Source of the DNA: Macromonas nakdongensis
Lineage (GTDB): Bacteria > Pseudomonadota > Gammaproteobacteria > Burkholderiales > Burkholderiaceae_C
Length of the DNA: 45,612 nt
Assembly: GCF_002837145.1 (NCBI RefSeq)
Contig: NZ_NWMV01000011.1
Location: 1 to 45,612 of the forward strand
Direction: 5' to 3'
Shown piece after piece: positions 39,520 through 45,612 of the stretch (positions are counted from its first letter, which is position 1; every line of letters starts with the position of its first letter). The position numbers were made by a program, and so were the translations under genes. A model generated the notes under the pieces. The model searched no databases and was not told the origin of the DNA. It saw nothing but the letters and a program-made list of their open reading frames with translations.

Positions 39520-41532
39520 ATGCTTTATCCCCAGGAATTTGACGTCATCGTCGTGGGCGGCGGTCACGCCGGCACCGAGGCCGCGCTGGCCGCGGCCCGC
39601 ATGGGCTGCCAGACCCTGCTGCTCACGCACAACATCGAGACGCTGGGCCAGATGAGTTGCAACCCGTCCATCGGCGGCATCGGCAAGGGCCACTTGGTGA
39701 AAGAGGTGGACGCGCTGGGCGGCGCCATGGCGCTGGCCACGGACGAGGGCGGCATCCAGTTCCGCATCCTCAACAGCAGCAAAGGCCCGGCGGTGCGCGC
39801 CACCCGGGCCCAGGCCGACCGCGTCTTGTACAAAGCGGCCATCCGCCGCATGCTGGAAAACCAGCCGAACCTGATGCTGTTCCAGCAGGCGGTGGACGAC
39901 CTGATGGTGGAGGGCGACCGCGTGGTGGGCGCGGTGACGCAGGTGGGCATACGCTTCCGTGGCCGTGCCGTGGTGCTGACCGCCGGCACTTTCCTGGACG
40001 GCAAGATCCACGTCGGCCTGGACAACTACGCCGCCGGCCGCGCCGGCGATCCGCCGGCGGTGAGCTTGTCGGCCCGTCTGAAGGAGCTGAAGCTGCCGCA
40101 GGGCCGCCTGAAAACCGGCACCCCCCCGCGCCTGGATGGCCGCAGCATCGACTTTTCGCAGTGCACCGAACAGCCGGGCGACGGCATGCCGGGCGCCGAC
40201 ACCGCCGACCAACCGGTGCCGGTGTTCAGCTTCATGGGCCGGGCCGAGATGCACCCGCAGCAGCTGCCGTGCTGGATCACCCACACCAACGAGCGCACGC
40301 ACGAGATCATCCGCTCCGGCTTCGACCGCAGCCCCATGTTCACCGGCAAGATCGAGGGGGTGGGCCCGCGCTACTGCCCCAGCGTGGAAGACAAGATCAA
40401 CCGCTTCGCCGACAAGGACAGCCACCAGATTTTCCTGGAACCCGAGGGCCTGACGACGCACGAGTACTACCCCAACGGCATTTCCACCAGCCTGCCGTTT
40501 GACATCCAGTACGCGCTGGTCCGTTCCATGAAGGGGCTGGAGAACGCGCACATCCTGCGCCCCGGCTACGCCATCGAGTACGACTACTTCGACCCGCGCG
40601 AGCTGAAAAGCAGCTTCGAGACCAAGCAGATCCAGGGCCTGTTTTTCGCCGGCCAGATCAACGGCACCACGGGTTACGAGGAGGCGGCGGCACAGGGCTT
40701 GTTCGCCGGCATCAACGCCGCGCTGCAGGTGCGCGGCGAGGGCGCGTGGTTGCCCCGACGCGACGAGGCCTACCTGGGCGTGTTGGTGGACGACCTCATC
40801 ACCAAGGGCGTGACCGAGCCCTACCGCATGTTCACCAGCCGCGCCGAGTTCCGCCTGCAGCTGCGCGAGGACAATGCCGACATGCGCCTGACCGAGCAGG
40901 GGCGCCAAATGGGCCTGGTCGATGACGCACGTTGGGACGCCTTCAACCGCAAACGCGACGCGGTTTCACGTGAAACAGAACGCTTGAAGTCCACCTGGGT
41001 CAACCCCCGCATCCTGTCCGCCACCGAGGCCGGGCGCGTGCTGGGCAAGGCGATCGAGCGCGAGTACAACCTGTTCGACCTGCTGCGCCGCCCCGGCGTG
41101 GCCTACACCGAGCTGATGGCGATGGAAGGCGGGCGCTTCCAGGCGGTGGCAAAAGAGGGCAAGCCGGCGCCGGTTTCACGTGAAACACTGGGCGAGCAAT
41201 ATGGCGCCGTGCTGGAGCAGGTGGAGATCGCGGCCAAGTACTCGGGCTACATCGACCGCCAGAAGGACGAAGTGGAGCGCGCCGCCTACTACGAGGGCCT
41301 GAAGCTGCCGGCCGAGCTGGACTACATGCAGGTGGCGGCTTTGAGCATCGAGGCGCGCCAACGCCTGAACAAATACCGGCCGGAAACCCTGGGCCAGGCT
41401 TCGCGCCTGTCGGGTATCACCCCGGCGACGATTTCCCTGTTACTGATCCACCTGAAGCGCGGCAATTTCAAGGGTTTTGAGGCCGCCCCGGGGCAGGCCG
41501 AAGCCAGCCCGACGCCCGAGGCGCAGGCATGA
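39520..41532 (+). CDS. mnmG: MnmG (GidA), tRNA uridine 5-carboxymethylaminomethyl modification enzyme
   Basis: FAD protein that with MnmE modifies U34 in some tRNAs, 670 residues. FAD motif [19 protein letters not shown]; conserved [20 protein letters not shown] (core [15 protein letters not shown]); [22 protein letters not shown] and [21 protein letters not shown] follow, then the C-terminal helical domain. The ATG at 39520 (MLYPQEFD) is the family start. Two parS sites lie inside its coding sequence near residues 481-486 and 551-556. Its stop overlaps rsmG by four bases. Confidence 0.97.
   Translation: MLYPQEFDVIVVGGGHAGTEAALAAARMGCQTLLLTHNIETLGQMSCNPSIGGIGKGHLVKEVDALGGAMALATDEGGIQFRILNSSKGPAVRATRAQADRVLYKAAIRRMLENQPNLMLFQQAVDDLMVEGDRVVGAVTQVGIRFRGRAVVLTAGTFLDGKIHVGLDNYAAGRAGDPPAVSLSARLKELKLPQGRLKTGTPPRLDGRSIDFSQCTEQPGDGMPGADTADQPVPVFSFMGRAEMHPQQLPCWITHTNERTHEIIRSGFDRSPMFTGKIEGVGPRYCPSVEDKINRFADKDSHQIFLEPEGLTTHEYYPNGISTSLPFDIQYALVRSMKGLENAHILRPGYAIEYDYFDPRELKSSFETKQIQGLFFAGQINGTTGYEEAAAQGLFAGINAALQVRGEGAWLPRRDEAYLGVLVDDLITKGVTEPYRMFTSRAEFRLQLREDNADMRLTEQGRQMGLVDDARWDAFNRKRDAVSRETERLKSTWVNPRILSATEAGRVLGKAIEREYNLFDLLRRPGVAYTELMAMEGGRFQAVAKEGKPAPVSRETLGEQYGAVLEQVEIAAKYSGYIDRQKDEVERAAYYEGLKLPAELDYMQVAALSIEARQRLNKYRPETLGQASRLSGITPATISLLLIHLKRGNFKGFEAAPGQAEASPTPEAQA
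40962..40977. other. parS: parS site 1 inside mnmG
   Basis: GGTTTCACGTGAAACA matches the bacterial parS consensus TGTTTCACGTGAAACA at 15 of 16 bases; only the first base differs. It lies about 3.4 kb from parB. Confidence 0.92.
41172..41187. other. parS: parS site 2 inside mnmG
   Basis: A second GGTTTCACGTGAAACA, identical to site 1 over all 16 bases and 210 bases from it. Both are exact multiples of three apart and encode VSRET in mnmG. Confidence 0.92.
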
Positions 41533-42215
41533 GTGCGCACCCGTTGGAGGCGCGCCTGCGTGAAGGCCTGCAGGCCCTGGGTTTGCCATTGAGTGACGCC
41601 CAGGTGCACACCCTGCTGGCTTACCAGGACTGGGTGGCCAAATGGAACAAGGTCTACAACCTGACGGCGGTGCGCGACCCGCAGGAAATGCTCACCCACC
41701 ACCTGCTGGACAGCCTGGCGGTGATCGCGCCCTTGCGTCGGCACCTGGCGGACGCGGGGTTGGGGCAGGGCGCCAGGCTGCTGGACGTGGGCTCGGGGGC
41801 GGGTTTGCCGGGCGTGGTCATCGCCATCGCCTGCCCCGAGGTGGATGTGAGTTGTGTGGACACGGTGGCCAAGAAGGCGCTGTTCATCCAGCAGGTGGCG
41901 GCCGCTTTGCGCCTGCCCAACCTGCATGGCGTGCACGCCCGGGTGGAGCGCCTCACCCAGACCTTTGATGTGGTGACTTCGCGCGCCTTTGCCTCTTTGC
42001 TGGACTTCACCACCTGGTCGCGTCGGGCGCTGGCGGAGCAGGGCGTCTGGTTGGCCATGAAGGGCAAGCACCCGGCCGATGAGGTCGCCGCCTTGCCGGT
42101 CGCGACGCAGGTGTTTCACGTGGAACCGTTGCAGGTGCCCGGCCTGGACGCCGAGCGTTGCCTGTTGTGGCTGCGGCCTGCGGCGGGCCACGGCTGCGCC
42201 GCCGAAACCACGTAA
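41529..42215 (+). CDS. rsmG: RsmG (GidB), 16S rRNA G527 N7-methyltransferase
   Basis: SAM-dependent methyltransferase of 228 residues. [26 protein letters not shown] is the family N-terminal block (core [19 protein letters not shown]), [17 protein letters not shown] the SAM motif, and [11 protein letters not shown] the catalytic-domain motif IV-like region. It overlaps mnmG by four bases (ATGA), the classic gidAB arrangement. A parS-like sequence lies near its 3' end. Loss of the family causes low-level streptomycin resistance in other bacteria. Confidence 0.96.
   Translation: MSAHPLEARLREGLQALGLPLSDAQVHTLLAYQDWVAKWNKVYNLTAVRDPQEMLTHHLLDSLAVIAPLRRHLADAGLGQGARLLDVGSGAGLPGVVIAIACPEVDVSCVDTVAKKALFIQQVAAALRLPNLHGVHARVERLTQTFDVVTSRAFASLLDFTTWSRRALAEQGVWLAMKGKHPADEVAALPVATQVFHVEPLQVPGLDAERCLLWLRPAAGHGCAAETT
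42112..42127. other. Degenerate parS-like site in rsmG
   Basis: TGTTTCACGTGGAACC matches the parS consensus at 14 of 16 bases; the left half is perfect. It could be a weak or nucleation-poor site. Confidence 0.5.
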
Positions 42216-42236
42216 ACTCGGGCTTCTTGAAGGAAT

Positions 42237-42262
42237 GGGGCGGTCACCGCCCCGTTCGGCTT
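42237..42262 (+). terminator. Possible terminator after rsmG
   Basis: Strong stem GGGGCGG / CCGCCCC (42237-42243 and 42247-42253) followed by GTTCGGCTTTT, a weak T-run. It lies between rsmG and the LysE-type gene. Confidence 0.4.
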
Positions 42263-42282
42263 TTCACCCAAGGGATCGCAGC

Positions 42283-42897
42283 ATGTTCGGTGTGGCCGAC
42301 TACGGCGCTTTCGTCGCCGCCATCATCCTGTTTCTGGCCATTCCCGGGCCAGGCAACCTGGCCCTCATCACCTCCACCGGCAAGGGCGGGGTGCGGGGCG
42401 GTCTGGCCGCCACCCTGGGGGTCATCGCGGGCGACCAGGTGCTGATGTGGCTGGCCGTGGCCGGTGTGGCCGCGCTGTTGCTGGCCTACCCGGCCGCTTT
42501 CCACGCGGTCCAGTGGCTGGGCGCGGCCTACCTCGCGTGGCTGGGCGTGCTGATGCTGCGCAGCCGGCCAGGGGCGGCCCCGATCCTGAACATCCGGCCC
42601 CGGCAATATTTTCGCCAGGCCCTGACCATCACGCTGCTCAACCCCAAGGCCATCGTGTTCTACATGGCGTTTTTCCCGCTGTTCGTGGACCCAGCGCGCC
42701 ACCAGGGCTTGTGGACCTTTGGCGCCATGGCCGTGACCATTGCCGTGCTCACCTTCGTGTACGGCCTGGTGGTGGTGGGGCTGACGCACTGGCTGGCCGA
42801 CCGCCTGCGCGCCAACCCGCACATCGTCCAATGGCTCAACCGCCTGGGCGGTGTCTTCCTCATCGGTTTTGGTGCCAAGCTGGCCCTGTCCCGCTGA
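42283..42897 (+). CDS. LysE-family amino acid exporter (RhtB-like)
   Basis: Inner-membrane protein of 204 residues with about six helices. FLAIPGPGNLALITSTGKGG is the defining LysE/RhtB N-terminal pattern, and ITLLNPKAIVFYMAFFPLFVDP the second one. Family members export lysine, threonine, homoserine or related amines; the substrate here is unknown. It is inserted between rsmG and parA on the same strand, 30 bases before parA. It probably plays no part in chromosome segregation. Confidence 0.9.
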   Translation: MFGVADYGAFVAAIILFLAIPGPGNLALITSTGKGGVRGGLAATLGVIAGDQVLMWLAVAGVAALLLAYPAAFHAVQWLGAAYLAWLGVLMLRSRPGAAPILNIRPRQYFRQALTITLLNPKAIVFYMAFFPLFVDPARHQGLWTFGAMAVTIAVLTFVYGLVVVGLTHWLADRLRANPHIVQWLNRLGGVFLIGFGAKLALSR

Positions 42898-42927
42898 CCG
42901 TTTTTTTTGATTCCCCGGACCCGACCC

Positions 42928-43698
<771 letters not shown>

Positions 43699-43699
43699 C

Positions 43700-44290
43700 A
43701 TGGGCTGCCCGACCCCCCAGGTGCTGTTGCTGCCCGGCTGGCAGAACAGCGGCCCCGAACACTGGCAAAGCCGCTGGGAGCGCCTGCACGGCCACCGGCG
43801 CGTCGAGCAGCACGACTGGTTGACGCCGCGCCGTGGCGACTGGCTGGCCCGGTTGGACGAGGTGGTGATCGACAGCCCCGGCCCGGTGCTGCTGGTGGCG
43901 CACAGCCTGGGCTGCATCCTGACCGCGGCCTGGGCCCGGTTTTCGCGCCACACGGACCGCGTCCGAGGCTCCCTGCTGGTGGCCCCGGGCGACGTGGAGC
44001 AAGCCGACCTGGCCGCCCAGCTGCCCGGCTGGGCCCCGGTGCTGCGCGAACCCTTGCCCTTCCCCAGTGTGCTGCTGGCCAGCCGCGACGACCCCTACTG
44101 CCGTTTCGAGCGGGCCCAGGGCTTTGCCCGGGACTGGGGCAGCACCTGCCTGGACATGGGCGCGCGCGGTCACCTCAACGCCGAGTCCGGTCTGGGCGAC
44201 TGGCCCGAGGGCCTGGCGCTGATCCAGCCCTGGCTGGCACCGGCCGCTGGCGCCACCCCTTCCTTCCCGCGGGGGCGCTCGCCGGCCTGA
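43700..44290 (+). CDS. RBBP9/YdeN-like alpha/beta serine hydrolase
   Basis: Cytoplasmic hydrolase of 196 residues. PQVLLLPGWQNSGPEHWQSRWE is the family N-terminus (core LLLPGWQNSGPEHWQSRWE), VAHSLGCILTA carries the nucleophile Ser, LASRDDPYCRFERA the acidic residue, and GARGHLNAESGLGDWPEG the catalytic His. Substrate unknown. It sits between parA and parB with one base after parA's stop, so it is in the par transcript; a partition role is not implied. Confidence 0.9.
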   Translation: MGCPTPQVLLLPGWQNSGPEHWQSRWERLHGHRRVEQHDWLTPRRGDWLARLDEVVIDSPGPVLLVAHSLGCILTAAWARFSRHTDRVRGSLLVAPGDVEQADLAAQLPGWAPVLREPLPFPSVLLASRDDPYCRFERAQGFARDWGSTCLDMGARGHLNAESGLGDWPEGLALIQPWLAPAAGATPSFPRGRSPA

Positions 44291-44329
44291 GGTCCGCGCC
44301 GCCCCGTTCTCCCACACAAAGGACGCCCC

Positions 44330-45313
44330 ATGGTGACCAAGAAACCCAAAGGCCTGGGCCGCGGCCTGGAGGCCCTGCTGGGCCCCAAGATCGACGACGG
44401 CGCCAGCGTTGCCTCCCCCAGCGCCGACCTGCCCAGCACCCTGGCCCTGAACGACCTGGTGCCCGGCACCTACCAGCCGCGCACCCGCATGGACGAAGGC
44501 GCGCTGTACGAGCTGGCCGAGAGCATCCGCAGCCAGGGCATCATGCAGCCGATTCTGGTGCGGCGGCTGGACACCGCCGATGGCGAACGCCGCCTGGCCG
44601 AATGGCAGGCCGCGCAGGGCCTGCCCGCCACGCCGCGCGGGGCCCGACCGGTGTACGAGATCATCGCCGGTGAGCGCCGCTTCCGTGCCGCCCGCCTGGC
44701 CGCGCTGGAAAGCGTGCCGGTGCTGGTGCGCGACGTGCCGAACGAGGCCGCCGCCGCCATGGCGCTGATCGAGAACATCCAGCGCGAAGACCTGAACCCC
44801 CTGGAAGAAGCCCAGGGTTTGCAACGCCTGGTCAAGGAGTTTGCGCTCACCCACGAACAGGCGGCGCAGGCCGTGGGCCGCTCCCGCAGCGCGGCCAGCA
44901 ACCTGCTGCGCCTGCTCAACTTGGCCGAGCCGGTGCAGACCATGCTGATGGCCGGCGACATCGACATGGGGCACGCGCGGGCCCTGCTGTCGCTGGACAA
45001 GGCGGCGCAGATCACCGCGGCGCACCAGATCAGCGCCAAGACGCTGTCGGTGCGCGAGGCCGAAAGCCTGGTGAAGAAGCTGGGGGCGGAGTTCGCCCTG
45101 ACGCCGCAGCAGCCGAAAAAAGAAAAGTCGCGCGACGTGCGGCGGGTGGAGGAGGAGCTGTCCGACCTGCTGACGGCCGCGGTCGAGGTGCGGGTGAAAA
45201 AGCGCGTCAAGCGCCACGGGCGGGTGGAGGAGATGGGCGAGCTGGCGATCCAGTTCGGCTCGCTGGAGGAGCTCAATGGCCTGATCGACCGCCTGCGCGG
45301 TCCGGCGCACTGA
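44330..45313 (+). CDS. parB: ParB (Spo0J), chromosome partitioning CTPase
   Basis: parS-binding CTP switch of 327 residues. KKPKGLGRGLEALLG at the N-terminus is the ParA-activating arginine segment. YQPRTRMDEGALYELAESIRSQGIMQPILVR, EIIAGERRFRAARLAAL (CTP motif GERRFRA), LIENIQREDLNPLEEA, and the HTH LTHEQAAQAVGRSRSAASNLLRLL all appear in order; the C-terminal dimer domain ends the protein. About 25 residues (DTADGERRLAEW...) are inserted before EIIAGERR compared with the core family. Its sites are the parS sequences in mnmG. Confidence 0.96.
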   Translation: MVTKKPKGLGRGLEALLGPKIDDGASVASPSADLPSTLALNDLVPGTYQPRTRMDEGALYELAESIRSQGIMQPILVRRLDTADGERRLAEWQAAQGLPATPRGARPVYEIIAGERRFRAARLAALESVPVLVRDVPNEAAAAMALIENIQREDLNPLEEAQGLQRLVKEFALTHEQAAQAVGRSRSAASNLLRLLNLAEPVQTMLMAGDIDMGHARALLSLDKAAQITAAHQISAKTLSVREAESLVKKLGAEFALTPQQPKKEKSRDVRRVEEELSDLLTAAVEVRVKKRVKRHGRVEEMGELAIQFGSLEELNGLIDRLRGPAH

Positions 45314-45327
45314 CGCGGGTTGCCGAC

Positions 45328-45480
45328 GTGGTGGACCGTGGGCTGCGCTTGCCCTGGCCGATGCCGGCGGTGCTGGTGTGGTTGCTGGCCTGGGGCCTGT
45401 TCGTGGTGTTGCGTTGGGGCGGTACCGGCCTGGGCTGGGCGGCCGCGGCGGCCACGGCTGCGGGGGTGGGCCTGGCCTGG
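45328..45480 (+). pseudogene. Start of a small membrane protein, broken near 45480
   Basis: Directly after parB an open frame (possible GTG start at 45328, ATG at 45361) encodes a hydrophobic segment MPAVLVWLLAWGLFVVLRW followed by an Ala/Gly-rich helix. Up to about 45480 codons have the G/C-ending pattern of the genome; past this point the same frame becomes Cys/Ser/Thr-rich and loses that pattern, while another frame becomes coding. The gene therefore appears cut or joined to foreign sequence. Confidence 0.5.
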
Positions 45481-45485
45481 CGCGC

Positions 45486-45612
45486 GCCCACCTGGGCAGC
45501 CTGCACACGCACGGCCTGCGCCTGCCGATTGCGGTCAACATCAGCCCACGCCAGTTCCACAACGCCGACTTCGTCGCCGACCTGCTCGCGCTGTTGGACC
45601 GCACCGGCGCGC
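45486..45612 (+). pseudogene. Internal fragment of an EAL domain at the window end
   Basis: In a different frame from the preceding membrane protein, about 42 residues (AHLGSLHTHGLRLPIAVNIS, then PRQFHNADFVADLLALLDRT) match the middle of an EAL phosphodiesterase domain. The EAL motif and the N-terminal part are missing, and the fragment runs off the window. It is not identical to the EAL gene at 30867-32261. The 299 bases after parB hold nothing else that can be supported. Confidence 0.6.

Overview
The window is high-GC DNA, almost fully coding, with short intergenic gaps and many start/stop overlaps. The mix of genes (MinCDE, MnmG/RsmG/ParA/ParB, a PotFGHI polyamine importer, CueR/CopZ/CopA, paired YceI proteins) and the look of the proteins suggest a betaproteobacterium of the Burkholderiales, most likely Comamonadaceae (a Hydrogenophaga- or Acidovorax-like chromosome). 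That assignment is inference from protein style, not a database result. No rRNA, tRNA, CRISPR array, transposase or prophage gene was seen.

Layout. 1-2.5 kb: a zinc/manganese ABC importer (ATPase cut by the window edge, permease, His-rich binding protein). 2.5-6.5 kb, minus strand: a FrnE/DsbA-like oxidoreductase, a putative Na+/H+ antiporter and the division-site operon minC-minD-minE. 6.5-10.9 kb: a copper locus (Spy-like protein, cueR, copZ, divergent copA) lying between two diverged copies of a ~205-bp non-coding element that looks like a chromosome-origin unwinding module (AT-rich stretch, TAG trinucleotide array, GC block, DnaA-box-like sites). 10.9-14.2 kb: a hemerythrin-like protein behind an FNR-type site, a class III aminotransferase and an MFS carrier. 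14.3-30.9 kb: a putrescine island with agmatinase, a PuuB-like oxidase, a CoA-transferase, a MocR-type regulator, PuuD-like hydrolase, PuuA-like synthetase, an SpuC-like transaminase, PotFGHI, a LysR regulator with a DUF2917 gene, and a PuuC-like aldehyde dehydrogenase followed by an EAL phosphodiesterase. 32.2-39.4 kb: mixed housekeeping and redox genes (OYE reductase, LpxL/HtrB-like acyltransferase, DUF2892 protein, CRP/FNR regulator, cytochrome b561 with two YceI proteins, then a minus-strand group DUF2789, DUF364, YkgJ, FMN reductase). 39.5-45.3 kb: mnmG, rsmG, a LysE-type exporter, parA, an alpha/beta hydrolase and parB, with parS sites inside mnmG. The last ~300 bases hold the start of a small membrane protein that is broken by a junction to a fragment of a different EAL domain.

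How the parts fit. The parABS cluster, mnmG/rsmG, minCDE and the two origin-like elements together suggest that the window lies close to the replication origin. The putrescine genes form a coherent pathway: import by PotFGHI or production by agmatinase, then conversion through gamma-glutamyl intermediates (PuuA, PuuB, PuuC, PuuD) or direct transamination (SpuC-like), with local control probably by the MocR-type protein that sits divergent to the puuD-like gene. The copper genes form a standard CueR regulon with two divergent 19-bp-spacer promoters.

The most unusual features are the duplicated origin-like module around the copper locus, parS sites embedded in mnmG and possibly rsmG, a copA promoter that predicts a leaderless mRNA, a perfect CRP-type box overlapping the stop codon of a CRP/FNR gene, and the chimeric-looking right end.
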